Origin: Impatiens glandulifera
Taxonomy: Eukaryota > Streptophyta > Magnoliopsida > Ericales > Balsaminaceae
DNA length: 64,000 nucleotides
Assembly: GCF_907164915.1 (NCBI RefSeq)
Contig: NC_061863.1
Span: 10,479,882 to 10,543,881 of the forward strand
Direction of reading: 5' to 3'
Below are positions 21,045 to 38,880 of the stretch, in pieces (position 1 is the stretch's first letter; every line of letters begins with the position of its first letter). The translations under genes were made by a program, and so were the position numbers. The notes below the pieces were generated by a model. That model was given only the letters and a program-made list of their open reading frames with translations. It did no database searches and had not been told where the DNA came from.

Positions 21045-22770
21045 TATGTTTTGGTGTAAAGTTTGTGGTGTGTCTAAATGGAAGATCAACCAATCAAGTG
21101 GTACGCTTTAGAAAAAGGTGAATGGGAAGTTAATTCCAAATAATTTTTTACAATATTTCCCACTTGCACCGAGGTTGAAAAAGTTATACATGTGCTCCAA
21201 AACCGCTCCTCAAATGACTTAGCATAAAGAAAATATTAATGATGATGATGAAGTCTTAAGGCATCCAACTAATTCAAATATTTCTCTTCCAAGCCTCAGA
21301 ATATAAGACTTTCTCTCGCATGTGACGGGTTCTAAACCTTTGTAAATGATAAGACTTCTTATAAAATTTGGCTTGTTATTAGTATTCCATACCACGTCCA
21401 TCTTACAATTTGTATGGATAAAAATAGCTTCATTATTTCCATGTTAATCCCCGGGCCAAAAAGTCTTGGAGATTCGATTGACGTGTTTCTCCAGCCATTG
21501 ATTGATGAGTTAAAAGAGTTGTGGCATACTAGTGTGATGACTTACGACGCGAGCCGTAAATATTATTTCAATATGCGGGCAACTATGTTTTGGACAATTA
21601 ATGATTTTACGGCGTATACAAATTTATCTAGATGGAGTACGAAGGGAAAACTTGCATGTCCGTGTTGTAATAAGAATACAACTTTTATGAGATTGGTACA
21701 CTTCCAAAAAGAGTGTTACATGAGTCATCGACGATTTCTTCCACCTACTCATTGTTGGCGTATACAAATTTATCTAGATGGAGTACGAAGGGAAAACTTG
21801 CATGTCCGTGTTGTAATAAGAATACAACTTTTATGAGATTGGTACACTTCCAAAAAGAGTGTTACATGAGTCATCGACGATTTCTTCCACCTACTCATTG
21901 TTGGCGTAGGGAAAGAGATTCTTTTGATTGTAATATAGAGTTAAGACTGGCACCTGATCTTTTGTTTGAAACTGAAATATAAATGTAGGAAAGAGATTTG
22001 AAAGACATCTGTTTGACTAAATACCATCCCAAAAAGAGAAAGATTTCTCATGAATCTTTGGGTGATAATTGGACAAACTCATCATATTTTTTGAACTACC
22101 ATAATAGAAAACATTGTTATTGAGGCATAATTTTGATGTGATGCATATTGAGAAAAATATATGTGATAGAATGTTGGTCACTATAATGGATTTTAAAGAA
22201 AAAGAAATTGATGGACTCAAAGCTCGTAAAGATTTAGAATTAATGAACATAAAGTATTCATCGATCCCTTTAAGGTCGATGATGTTCTTCAATATACGGC
22301 AGCCACATACGCATTTTCCTCAAATTAAAAGAAACGATTATGTATGTTTCTTAAAGATGTAAAATGTCAAAAGGGTTCTGCTTCAATATCAGAGGGTGTG
22401 TAAACGTAATTGATAAGAAAATTTCCAGATTGAAGAGTTACGATTGTCACATCCTATTACAGTATTTGATTTCAATTGCCACACGTGATTTACTTCTAGA
22501 TGATGTGTACGATACTTTAGTGCACTTTTCTAGGTTCTTCCGATTGTTGTGTCAAAAATTCTTAAATCGTGATGAATTGGAAGAGTTGTAGGATGACATT
22601 ATTTTGACCCTTGTAAATTGAAAATTATATTTCCACCTTCATTCTTTGATATAATGGATCATTTGTCTGTACACTTGGCCTTTGAGGCTTTACTAGGGGG
22701 TCTGTCTAGTATCGATGGATGTATCCAATTGGACAATATATGGGCACATTGAAAAAGTACATTCGGAACA
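21045..22770 (+). pseudogene. TNP2-type transposase (Transposase_21), fragmented
   Basis: The opening CKVCGVSKWK stretch at about 21058, then FPLAPRLKKLYMCSKTAPQM (about 21150), is the zinc-binding and following region of TNP2. The long frame from 21414 contains LIPGPKSLGDSIDVFLQPL and MFWTINDFTAY...WSTKGKLACPCC. LRHNFDVMHIEKNICD follows at 22119, and SYDCHILLQYL at 22438. Stops occur at about 21104, 21222, 21315 and elsewhere. A 146-bp tandem duplication at 21611-21902 shifts the frame. The order of motifs is intact, the reading frame is not. Confidence 0.8.
21611..21902 (+). repeat. Perfect 146-bp tandem duplication in the transposase
   Basis: The copies at 21611-21756 and 21757-21902 are identical by my base-by-base reading. 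146 is not a multiple of three, so it breaks the transposase frame after CCNKN...PPTHCWR. Perfect identity means a very recent event or an assembly artefact. Confidence 0.9.
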
Positions 22771-23182
22771 AAATCATTCATGAAGGTCAATCAATGAGAG
22801 TTACCTTTTGTACGAGAGTATGAGTTTATGTACTCGATATTTAAAAGATCACGAGTCAATAGAGACATCGATACAACCAACTTCAACACTTTCTATATTC
22901 TTGGTAACGAGAGATTTATCGATTGCAACACTTTATACATACAAGTCGGGTGATCAGGAGCGTACTCACATATACATTTTGAAAATTATCTCGAAGTCGA
23001 ACAATATTACAAGTAAGAGTTCATAAGTTGATTAGTGAGTAAGTGTGAATTTTGTAATTAACTAATTACAATTAAATATAATTATATGTAGCGAATTCAC
23101 GCAAGAGTTAACCGATATAGGGCGACTCAATCTTTCTAATCTTGAACTCGATAAACTTTACATAATTTTTTTCAAGACAAAA

Positions 23183-23641
23183 GTGGGGCAACTGAATGAT
23201 GAATCAGATTGGACTTTGAGTCTAAATATTTTTGGGAGTGGTCCGATAATTTATGCTAAAAAGTATAACTCTTATAAAATAAATGGGTACAAGTTCAAAA
23301 CTAAGAAGCATAACGAAGGTTTAGCCACGCAAAATAGTGGTGTCTTAGTAATTGGCATCAATGGGACTGAAATAATAAATTACTACAAGGTACTTAAAGT
23401 TATCATAGAAGTTCAGTATTTTGGTGGTAACCGAGTAATTCCTTTCAAGTGTAGATGGTTTGATGTACATTCTAAGGACTGTAGTATAAAAGTAGATAAA
23501 TATGGGTTTGTAAGTGTTAATGTGAACATGATATTGAGAACTCGGATTCATGATCCGTTTGTAATGGTAAGTCAAACACATCATGTGTTTTACGCATGGA
23601 TATGGGATCTAGACATGGATGAAAAATTGTCACAAAGATAA
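23183..23641 (+). pseudogene. DUF4216 module of the CACTA element
   Basis: The 152-codon frame contains the block YFGGNRVIPFKCRWFDVHS, then SKDCSIKVDKYGFVSVNVN and a QTHHVFYAWIWD end. This is the arrangement of the domain that follows TNP2 in plant CACTA elements. Its start is not a true start codon of the protein; an exon boundary near 23180 is likely. The function of the domain is unknown. Confidence 0.7.
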
Positions 23642-23730
23642 ATCCTCGTTATTCGAACATCTAGACATGTTTTATTTATGTCAAATAGGATGACCTCTTT
23701 AAAATTTTAACTTTATTTTTTTTAGATATC

Positions 23731-25330
23731 ATGGCACCTAAACATGTTACAAAACGAGCCTTATTGAGAGATTTTGACAAGTTCCAAGCTCGTACAAATG
23801 ATTTACAATACGATGATCATATGAGCTTTATGGGATCACTTCCGAACATTGAGGGACTAGATTATCTAGATTCCACCATTTCCGATGTATTTATCACCTC
23901 GGAGGAGGATTCCCCCATTCTCGAGACTATGTAGTTAATTACAACTTATACGTGATATTTAAATTATTATATAAATTTTAACAAATGTTGTTTCACTATT
24001 ATTTTGCAAGGTCTTCATCGAGAAGGAAAGGACGGGAGAAGAATAAAAATAATATTCTCGGAAAACTGCCAACTGGGAAAAAGATGCGCTTAGAGTTTAG
24101 AGAAGTGGATGGAAAGCCCACTTGCGATAACGGTAGCTATTGGTCGAGGCATATTAGCACCATTGTCCGGAATCCCATATTGGTGCCACATCGTCTAGTA
24201 AATTGGTCTGATATGTCACATGCACAGTTAGATCATATATGGCGGTTCATCTCTGTGAGTTTGATATTTTTAATGTGTTATCTATAATTTAAATGTTTCA
24301 TAATCGTAAAATCTGTTGTAATTTTTCATGATCCTTTTGAGTCTTCGCCCCATCACATTGACACCTATAGAGATAGAACAATGAAACATGTGAAGAAAAT
24401 ATGGGATACGTGGAGATATACGAACAAAAGAGACTAGATCCAACCACATGATGACAATGAGGAGTTAATTAGATTAAATCCTACTCCTAAATTTGACTAC
24501 GATGATTGGAATTATCTCCTTGAACATCACTACGTCACGACTCATTTTAGGTATAATAGTCATTTTTAATTCATTATATGTTTAATCAACTATTAACTAA
24601 CAACTATAACTATAACTATCTTATAATTGCATAAAAAAAGTACAACAAATTCTAGCAACAGAGCAAAAGTTGTATACACCCACCACAACGGTAGCAGACC
24701 ATTTTCGCAAGTGGAGCGACATATGGTAAGTTTTAGTAAGAGTATTAAATTTTTATAATATCTAACAGATGTTATGTATGTTATTTGTACAGGAGAGGGA
24801 TATTGGACACACCTCTAATTATGTAGAATTCTTCCTACATACTCATACTAGGAAAGCGACCGCCGAGGATCCGACTCTTATGGTTTCTCCGTATGTTCAA
24901 TAGCCCGTCGTGAGTTTTAATCCTATCTATTGTTTTAGTTTGTATGTCTAAGTTTATAATTACTAATAGTGTTGTAAATGATTGTAGACTGTGATGCGCG
25001 AGCGGCTTAATGCAAACCCTGATATGTCGTTTGAAGTGTCTGAGGCTACTTTTGGAGCACAAGGACACGGGAGGGTGACCGGGATAGGATCCGGAGTACG
25101 TTTAACGCATTTCAAAGGGGATCAACGGGGAAGTTCTTCCTCGAGCGTCAACAACGCATGGGAGTCACAGCGTCAAGAGACACAAGTGCTACATGAGGAG
25201 AACATGACTTTGTGAGACGACATGGCGTAGCAAGGACGTGTGTTGGAGGAGATGTGCACATAGTAGGACACCCTACAGGCACATATGCACGCACAACGTG
25301 AGGCTATACATGCACTTATGTCTAGGATGC
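23731..25330 (+). pseudogene. Ptta/En/Spm-type second transposon protein, broken
   Basis: A short ORF starts MAPKHVTKRALLRDFDKF at 23731. The next piece (23985-24287) reads GKLPTGKKMRLEFREVDGKP, then VLVPHRL-like and WSDMSHAQLDHIWRF, the signature of the plant transposase family Ptta/En/Spm. Further pieces lie at about 24355-24560, 24780-24900 and 24990-25215 (SFEVSEATFGAQGHGRVTG). Intron-like gtaagt/ag sites separate some pieces. Stops at 24437 and 24901 disable it. Confidence 0.65.
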
Positions 25331-25479
25331 CCCTCCTCTCCCTGATTAGTAGCATATTGATTGACATTTTATATTAATAGGATTTAAGATTTTTATAATT
25401 TAGAATTGTTTTTATTTATGAATGATCTTTTTTGCTAATAGTAAAACAAAATATGAAACATGTTTAATAAGAATAAAAA

Positions 25480-26092
25480 AATGTGCCAAAAACCCAAGAG
25501 TAAGGATTATGACGGTATTAGGGAAAAGTCGACATGGATAATTAACAATATCAGCGACAGTGTTAAAGGAATGTCGACGTTGATAACTAATAATAAGAGA
25601 ATAAAAAATGTGCTAAAAACCCAAGAGTAAGAATTATCAGCGACAACGTTAGGGGAATGCCGACGTTGATATTAACAATATCAACGACGATATTAGTGGA
25701 ATGCCGACGTTGATAACTAACAATAAGAAAATTACAAATGTTCTAAAAACCTGAGAGTAAGGACTATCAACGACGGCAAAAGAAGGAATGGTGTCACTAT
25801 TAATGACAATATAAACGACAACGTATGCATAATATCGTCGCTATTAGTCAAAATATAAGCGACGGCGTAAGCACAATGTCGTCATTATTATTTTAAATTA
25901 TCAGTGATGTAATTCCCCATTCACCGTCATTGATATTTTAATTATCAACGTCGATCTATCGTCGTCAATAAAAACTATTTTCTTTTAGCGACAAACTTTT
26001 TAGCGACGAATGGCGACGGTTTTGTTTATCGACGTTAATATTTATTAGCGACGGTTTATGCCGACGCTAATGATACATTTTCCACCAGAGGG
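25480..26092. repeat. CACTA subterminal repeats and right end
   Basis: Short motifs of the type tatcaacgacg, agcgacgg and gacgttgat recur in both orientations at least a dozen times. Longer repeats of aaaatgtgccaaaaacccaag-type occur at about 25478, 25605 and 25735. Such arrays bind the element's own DNA-binding protein in En/Spm. The last copies at 26040-26065 are followed by the terminus-like ttttccaccagag. Confidence 0.65.
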
Positions 26093-26254
26093 AATCATCT
26101 TAGCGAACAACTTGTAGCAATACCCTACATAAAAACTATCAATATTTTGTTAACATAATGTTTTGTTCAGACGAGGACACTTGTTTGCGTCCTACCAAAA
26201 GTAAGATTCGGCTAGCGAAACCACTAGACCGATGAATAATTCATTATTAATTTT

Positions 26255-27385
26255 AAATAAAAAGTAGTTAAAGGGTCCGCAATGGAGACTTGTAATGACA
26301 AACGATTATAATGATCTTATTCAAAATAAAACGTGGTCTCTAATTCCTCGTACATCGTCACACAATATTATTAGTTGTAAATGGATTTTCAAACTCAATC
26401 ACAAATTAGATGGGACAATTGATCGTTACAAAACTCGTCTCATGACAAGGCATTGATTATGAAGAGACTTTCAGTTAATACTAAACCTACGACTATTCAC
26501 ATTATTTTAACTTTGGTTATCTCTCATTAATGGTTTATACATCAACTCGATATCATCAATGCATTTCTTCACAGATCCTTAAACGAAGAAGTCTACATGT
26601 CTCTAACACTTGGATTCTTACATCCAAATTTTTCTAATCATATATACAAACTTAATAAAGCAATATATGGTCTAAAATAATCTCTTCGGGCTTGGTACTC
26701 CATTGGTTTTACTAAATCCAAGTCTAACACAACTTTATTCATATGTTATACATCAACTATATCCACATATTTTCTGGTATACATGAATGATATTATTCTT
26801 ACGAGAAACTCTAATATTTTATTAGAGAAGTAATTTGTCGTTTAAATCATTTATTTCCAGATAAAGATTTGAGTAAAATACACTATTTTCTTGGAATATA
26901 AGCAACACACACATAATATGGCATGTTTCTTTGTCAATCCAAATATGTGGATAACATTTTAACTCGTGCTAATATGCTTCAACTCTTCTAGCTCTTCTCT
27001 CTCCAAATATGATAGAGATACTTTAGAAGATTCTTTTAGCTCTTCTCTCTCCAAATATGATAGAGATCCTTTAGAAGATCATTTCCAATATCGAAACATA
27101 GTATGAGCACTTCAGTTCTCACTCTAACTCGTCATGAGTTATTTTTCGTTGTTAACGAACATGTCAATATACGCAATCTCCGACAACTTCTCATTACACA
27201 ACAGTAAAACGCATTCTATGATATCTCAAACACACTCCTCGTCATGAAATCTTTATTCGTTCAACGTCACAACTTACTCTTACCACTTATTATGATGATG
27301 ATTAGGCAGGATGTCCTGATGACCGTAGATCTACACCAGACTATTGTACTTTTCCTAGCGATAATCTAATTTTTTAAAGTATTAG
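26255..27385 (+). pseudogene. Ty1/copia RT-RNase H remnant
   Basis: Translated pieces run in order through copia reverse transcriptase: NKTWSLIP and CKWIFKLNHKLDGTIDRYK (26310-26440), a DYEETFS-like string (26457), NEEVYMSLTLGF and YKLNKAIYGLK (26585-26680), and VYMNDIILT (26779) where the active-site YVDD would be. The end, AGCPDDRRSTPDYC at 27308, is the start of RNase H. Stops and frameshifts are frequent. No LTRs, gag or integrase are nearby, so it is a relic, probably unrelated to the elements at 13.6 and 55.7 kb. Confidence 0.75.
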
Positions 27386-27856
27386 CAAATGTATCCTATT
27401 GATTATGCACATTTTTTTTATAGGTTTAATGGATCAACTTATAGCCAATATAAATTTGATTTGAGTTATTCAAGGTACTTAATTTGGTTTTAAAAGTATT
27501 ACATCTTGAACTAGCCCTAAGTTGACATTTTTTGGCACATTCTTAATTGGCTAATGTAGCATCTTAATAATGCACATTTCCATTTCAAGGTATTCTTAAT
27601 TGCTATGGTTTAGTTTAATTTCAACTGACAGTTTCTCTAATCTTGTGTAACCAATACAGTCTGCGTCAATGTCAATTATAAAGTCAATGTTGATGGAGAC
27701 AACAAATTCTTATTTCAATGAAAGAATTTTACAACGGAATATGACTTGGCAATGGTCAATGATTTTGGAAACTAGAACCATGAACAAGCCATACACACAA
27801 AAGAAGAAGAAGAGTTTAGTTTGGCTATTCCTGTTCATAATTGTGCTTCATGAAAG
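27386..27856. other. Presumed promoter region of the LRR receptor kinase
   Basis: This is AT-rich sequence upstream of the kinase. An open frame at 27669-27887 is out of frame with the first exon. No obvious TATA box was chosen because several TA-rich strings compete. Confidence 0.35.
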
Positions 27857-33144
<5,288 letters not shown>

Positions 33145-34090
33145 ATGTTTAATTTTTAAAATATCCGGATTACAGGGTCGAGAAGTATGGTTAATTTGGA
33201 TATATATGTAAGAGTAAATGGATAGTTTGGTCGGATTTGGTCGGATTGTGGGTTGACCCGCCCATAAACTTAAAACGGTTAAAAATAAAATTAAAAATAC
33301 TCATGTATGTTTCGAACTTGCAACCTAACAAAACAAGTACAATCAATTAACCAACTAGACTAATTACACTTTATATTTTAAAATCAAATTAGATGAACGC
33401 ATGACATTTTAATAATATAAATGTAAATTTGTGACTAATTAATATATATATATATATATATAATAATGCTTAATTTTTAAAGTGTCCGGATTGTCGGGTC
33501 GAGAGCTGTGGTTAATTTGGATATATATGTGAGAGTAAATGGATACTTGGGTCGAATTGTGGGTTGACCCGCCCATAAACTTAAACGGTTAAAAATAAAA
33601 TTAAAAATACTACATGTATATTTTGAACTTGCAACCTATCTAAAAAGTACAACCCTTTAACCAACTAGGCTAATAACAATTTATATTTTTAATTCAACAC
33701 CAACTTAGATGAACGCGGGAGATTCTTTAATAATATATATATATATAATCATGTTTAATTTTTAAAGTATTCAAATTGTCAGAGTTGTGATTAATTTGGA
33801 TATGTATGTGAGAGTAAATGGATACTTAGTTCGGTCGAGGGTTGACCCGCACACCCATAAGCTTGAAAAATTAAATAAGTATGTGAGAGTAAATGGATAC
33901 TTAGTTCGGTCGAGGGTTGATCCGCCCACCCATAAGCTTTAAAATTAAATAAAAATTGTGATAGGCAATTTTTGAACTTAGAACCTCACCATATAAGTTT
34001 AACATTTTAACCAATTAGGTTAATACAACTTTTTAATTTAAACTCAACTTTAAAATTAGTAAAAGTATGACATTTTCTAATAATAAAACT
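33145..34090. repeat. Second patch of the satellite family of 1-2095
   Basis: Landmarks ggattgtgggttgacccgcc (33241), the same near 33553, and diverged copies at about 33838 and 33912 recur with the gtgtccggattg, ggttaatttggata and tttcgaacttgcaacct blocks. Units are about 310, 285 and 75 bp and more diverged than at 1-2095. The tRNA-like box pair on the minus strand is kept in the first two units. Confidence 0.8.
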
Positions 34091-34733
34091 TCAACAATTA
34101 AACTAATAATATTTTAAATTCATTTATATAATTTATTATATATATATATAATTGTAAGTCATATAAAAAATATATATTTATATATAAATTTATAAAAAGA
34201 AATATAACTTCAACCTTCTAAACAATTAAACTAATAATATTTTAAATTTGTTTATATAATTTATTATATATATATATATATATATATAACATTATATATA
34301 TATAATTGTTAGTGTATATATATTCATATATAAATTTATAAATTGAAATCAAAAATTTTAAGAGGTGTAATGGTTAAATGTTCATTTTTACATAATAATG
34401 ATCGAGGTTTCGAATCTCACTCTGAAGTTAGTTGATAAGTGGGTGAGAATAATATTGTTATTTGTCGGAAATGAGTTGATAAATCTCGGTAAAGAGAAGA
34501 TGATTGGGTAATATAGAATATGTTTGCTAACGAAATTTAGTTAGTAAGTGGGTAAAAATAAGATTGTTGTTTGATCGAAGTGAGTTAATAAAACTATGTA
34601 AAAAAATATGGTTGGCTAATAAAGAATATGTTTCTAGATTGACAAAAATGAGTTGGTAAGTAGATGAGGACCGTACGAATGTACAAAAAAACTCGTTAGT
34701 ATATATAATGATACTTAATTTTTAAAGTGTTCG
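34091..34733. other. AT-rich sequence with a SINE head
   Basis: A tRNA-like head on the plus strand has GAGGTGTAATGG (34362-34373) and GGTTTCGAATCTC (34406-34418). It is followed by a repeated gttagttgataagtgggt-type string (about 34429 and 34539). A (TA)n run lies at about 34264-34288. A satellite fragment (cttaatttttaaagtgttcgg) ends at 34735, exactly where the kinase relic starts. Confidence 0.5.
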
Positions 34734-34862
34734 GAAATTGAGTTCCCGGTTATGTTTGAAAACTACAAATGGACTAGACAAGGATTTAACCATCCTTACA
34801 TTGATGAAAGCCCCTTTGTTTATAGTGGGGTTTTTGCTGATTCACCTTTAGAACCAAAGTAA
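34734..34862 (+). pseudogene. C-terminal relic of a paralogous LRR receptor kinase
   Basis: The frame reads EFPVMFENYKWTRQGFNHPY, then DESPFVYSGVF and a stop at 34860-34862. It matches the last 43 residues of the kinase ending at 32191 with about ten differences. Similarity continues past the stop for about 50 bp. The upstream side begins abruptly at satellite-type sequence, so an ancestral tandem duplicate was lost or displaced by repeat expansion. Confidence 0.85.
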
Positions 34863-34869
34863 GGAAGAA

Positions 34870-35610
34870 AAGGAGTTTATTTATATTGACACAATTTGAT
34901 TTATACTTAGATGAAGCTAGAAATTATTATGAATTTGTTAAAACTAAATTCTTTGACTTTCATTTTTCTTGTATATTACAGAATTTTATATTTGGACAAC
35001 GGAATAAAATACATTTAAATCACATTGCACCTTAAATGTTAAGTGCATGCTTATTTCAACAATTTCACAACCCAATTTTCAAATTCTATGCTTCAATTGT
35101 TCCAAATCCTAATACATCCATATTCCCTACTAGTGACATGAATATGTATGATAGATAAACTAGCTTCATTTTTATTAATATTGTAATTGAAAATGAACAA
35201 TAGCAATCAAAGTTTGTATTCAACTCGAACTTGAATTATAGCAAACAAACCTATTTGATTAAACTCATACACCATATATTAAGAAAATAAACATACACAA
35301 AACACATCAGAAAATATCATTTTATCATAAAAAAGCATTAAAAATCAAAAAACTTTTAAGATGAAAGAACCAATAAAAAGTCAAATCATTCAAAACATAC
35401 CCAAGTTTAAATTGATCCTAGAAATAAAATAAGTTCCTCTTCTTCTTAAATCAAAATGAACATTATGCTTCAACATATCGATGAGAATCAAAAGCAACAA
35501 ATCCTTCATCTACAAAGAAGCCTCTTCCCTCCTTCCAAACACCATATATCATAATTCAGTACCAATTCATAAAGAAATAGAAATTTATTAGGCCAAATTG
35601 TAAACTACTA
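34870..35610. other. Spacer, no gene recognised
   Basis: Moderately AT-rich. It may include the 3' untranslated region of the minus-strand Tudor gene, but no polyadenylation signal was singled out. Confidence 0.4.
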
Positions 35611-35624
35611 ACCCTAAAACTTTG

Positions 35625-36571
35625 AGATCATCTCCATTTCTTCTCTTCCCTTTACGAGTTGTTCTCTTCTTCTTTTTCCTTATACTAATCACATGTAAAT
35701 AGAGCAATGAGCAAAACAAACTACAGTTCAGAAAAAGAACAAGGTAAAATAAGTAGCTTACAATTTAGATAAGATTACTAGGCTTTCATTTGCACCCTCC
35801 TGTTCAAGTAAACATAATCAATAAGAGAACAATAAATGGCAAAAAAAGGAAAAGAAAATTTAAGATCAACAACATGCCTTCTTCTTTACAACATGTTCTT
35901 CTTCTGAATCATCATCTTTGACAATCTCCCATTTCTCATCCCCAAGAGTCAAAGTCTCCATGTCTCCATCATTATATAACACCTTTTAAAGCATCCATAG
36001 TGTTAGTCACAAAAGAACAATAAGAGAAATTGCATATAGGACAGAGGTTATCAAACCGTATGGTTCTTTGTAACCGAGTCAAAAGAATCAATAACACCTT
36101 CATAATACCTGCAATAACATTTGTCAATGATAGTAAGTTCTTTAGTCCAAGTTGTGATACATACAAGATGGCCCAAACATCGCTATGAATATGCATATGT
36201 GTTTGCATCGAGAGAAGTCATATTCAAAAACAAAAACAAAAAAAGCATTGAAGGAAGACTAAAAGAACCTTCTCAATCCAAATACAGCTTCAAAATGAGA
36301 ACAAAAGTCATATTCACTTACTCAGCATCTTGTGGCCACCAAATTTTAACCCTTACACCAACCAGATTCTGGTTATGAGCATCTTGATGTGACTCAAGAA
36401 CCTGTTTTACATTGAAAGGATTCATCCCATTATAGTGAAAAGAAATATACAAATATATATTTAACCAATCTGTATTCATAAGATCTAGAATACTTGCCTT
36501 CTTTTTTCCTTGACGCTTCCTCCTCTTGTAAGTTTTCATATTGTAGACAGTGACAATGAAGCCAAAACTTC
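35625..36571 (-). CDS. PDS5-like Tudor-domain protein (partial gene model)
   Basis: Minus-strand exons join in frame: 36571-36498 (KRRKRQGKKK), 36401-36322 (NLVGVRVKIWWPQDAE), 36108-36057 (YYEGVIDSFDSVTKNHT) and 35992-35878 (VLYNDGDMETLTLGDEKWEI, then an acidic tail). Together they form one Tudor domain of the type at the C terminus of plant PDS5 cohesion cofactors, which bind chromatin. A basic C-terminal piece (RKKKKRTTRKGKRR) lies at about 35695-35630. Two donors are GC rather than GT (GCAAGT at 36497, GCATGT at 35877). The 5' exons are unclear; pieces at 37440-37870 may belong. It may be intact but small, or a fragment. Confidence 0.55.
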
Positions 36572-37439
36572 CTGTAACACCGATGAGACAAAGAATGATG
36601 TTAAATATAAAGTATATTTTAGCTGAATATAAAAATCAAACAAATATTATTAGATCACGAAATATAAGATATTGTGTCATTCTATTTATTAAAAGTATAA
36701 AATGAAATATTTTTTTTTATTCTGAAACTAAAGATATTAATTTTTGATTGTTTTTAAAATAATAGAGGTTAATTCCATAGTTATTAATCGAATAAAGATT
36801 TTCAAATAGAAAAAATCTTTTATATCAAATATTTTAAATTAAATTTCCACTTACACTTTAATTATAATATGACTAATCATAGTGAGAAATTATGTAAATT
36901 TAGTAAATAAAATAATTCTTAACTAGGAAATAAAAATATATAATAAAAATAAATATTAATTAGAACAAAATAATATATTTAAAAAAGTACAATAAAAATA
37001 ATATAGTCTAGAATAATATCAATTTAACAAATATAATATATTAATTGAGAATCAATATTAATCAGATTTTAAAATACTAAAATTGTTATTTCTATAATTG
37101 TATATATTTAATTTATATTTACTAAAATATGATATATTTTTTAAAATCTCACAATTATAATGTTGGCTAAACAACTCAAGTGATTGGGAAAACATTAACA
37201 ATGCACATAACATAGGCGACTGCATATATATATACTAAAGAAAACAAATTGTAACTTTTCAACAAATTAACATTCAAAATTATAATAAGTACCATTTTAA
37301 AATACTAACTATATTACTGGTTGTACTTATCAAAAAATACATTAAAAAATCAGTTTAAGAGGTAGATAAATTTATATTATTCACAATTACTACGTACATC
37401 ATTCCCATATACATCAAGTTATACATTTGTTTCTTTGTC
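36572..37439. other. AT-rich stretch, probable intron of the PDS5-like gene
   Basis: No coding signal on either strand. If the exon-like pieces at 37440-37870 belong to the same gene, this is a long intron. Confidence 0.35.
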
Positions 37440-37870
37440 TTGTCTCGCTTCACTCCAATCTTCCATGGATCAAATGTTATTTAATGCATTTTTTTAGACG
37501 ATTCGATTAACCCCACGACCAGTTTAAGTTTACCATTTTCATCACCATTTGATTCGAGAAAGTCTCTCTTGACAAAATTAAAGGAATATCAACTAACTGA
37601 GTTTCATTTGACTTTTTAGAATTTATACGCGATCATTGTGATCATTTAAATATGTAACACATAAAGGTTTTTGAATAATATTTCATTCTCTCCCCTTACC
37701 GTTTAATGTTGTCCAAAACCGAGTTTGACAGATCATATGCTTTAGAATATATAATCATATATCTCATTGGTTCGCATTTACTTCTGTTTTCTCTTAGGGT
37801 TAGGCGACGAGGATCCTTCGTTGTTGAAAACTTCACTAGCTGGAGAAGGTGAGTTTTCATCTTCTACCAT
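37440..37870 (-). repeat. Left arm of a diverged inverted duplication (PDS5-like exons?)
   Basis: Read on the minus strand, this has blocks also found on the plus strand at 38450-38880: tcgtcgccta-ccctaag, ctcggttttggacaa, caaatgaaactc, and ggtgatgaaaatg...tcgaatcgtct. An exon-like stretch reads roughly GDENGKLKLVVGLIESSKKM, open here and broken in the other arm. It may be upstream exons of the Tudor gene. Confidence 0.55.
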
Positions 37871-37902
37871 TTCACGCCTACCATACAAAACAATATAATC
37901 TA

Positions 37903-37943
<41 letters not shown>

Positions 37944-38449
37944 TTAAAAATAAAGTAAGATTAAATTGATCTATATAAACAAAATCACATGCAAGTGCAA
38001 GGAGAAAGAGAGATTGCAGAATATACTAGAATTTGTACAAACGTGACAATTGCAAGTCAACAACGCTGAGCTTAAACTAGAGATGAAAACCCGTTGTATT
38101 AATATTGCCTAAACAAAATTCTAGAACTTAAGTCATGCTATTTTAAAATTAACTCTCTTTAATTAGTTGTTTCATGAATGACCTTTTATTTTTACAATAT
38201 TTATGCATTCAATTCATATTTATATAGGGTTCACAAAAAAATATATGTTTGATTGTAGTTTTAATGATTAAATATTGTTTTCTGAATTATACATGTGAAT
38301 CATGTTAAATTTTCATAAATGATTTTGTTAATACGGAGAATGAATCAATTTAATCTTGGTTTATTTTTAATATTTGTATATAATATTATTTAGATTTTAC
38401 ATGTTTTTTTTATGGTAAACATCAAATGGCAGAAGATTAAAACCCAACT

Positions 38450-38880
38450 TCTCTAGTTAATGAATCTTTCAACTATGGATTGTCGTCGCCTTACCCTAAG
38501 GAAAAACAAGAGAAATACAAAAGAGAAAGGTGTTTGATTATTCTACACTAAGTGGTTTGTAAATTCGGTTTTGGACAAGAATAATTAGTTAGGGAAAATA
38601 ATAAGATTTTGGTGATTTAAAAACATTTAAGTGATAGAGACTTAAATGATCCTTATGGTTGTGTATCACTCCTGAAAATTCAAATGAAACTCGGTTTGTT
38701 AACATTCTTTAATCATTTAGAAAGACTATCTCGATTCAGAAGGTGATGAAAATGATAGATCGAAACTAATTGAAACTAATTGTGTGGTTTATCGAACCGT
38801 CTAGAAAAATGGATGGAATAACTTTGGAAAAGTGAAATATGAAAGAGAACACATACTAGACAAATAAACGAATGTATAAC
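38450..38880 (+). repeat. Right arm of the inverted duplication
   Basis: It carries the same block order as 37440-37870 read from the opposite strand, with more stops. The arms are about 580 bp apart. The intervening 37871-38449 holds a (TA)n run at about 37905-37940 and no gene. A further ~60-bp direct repeat (tttgcaatctcctttcaata, at 38991 and 39060) follows to the right. Confidence 0.55.

Larger units (their letters stand above)
21045..26092 (+). mobile_element. Decayed CACTA (En/Spm) DNA transposon
   Basis: Conserved modules follow in the usual plus-strand order: TNP2 transposase (about 21050-22770), a DUF4218-like piece (about 22790-22870), a DUF4216 domain (23190-23600), a Ptta/En/Spm (Transposase_24) module (about 23985-25230) and subterminal repeats (25480-26092). 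The right end, ttttccaccagag, resembles the inverse of a CACTGGTGGAAAA-type CACTA terminus with one change. The left terminus was not located. Numerous stops and an internal duplication show it is dead. Confidence 0.75.

Noticed and set aside
26255..27385. That this RT remnant is the missing 3' part of copia copy A
   Set aside because: It is on the opposite strand, overlaps the same RT region rather than complementing it, and is far more diverged.
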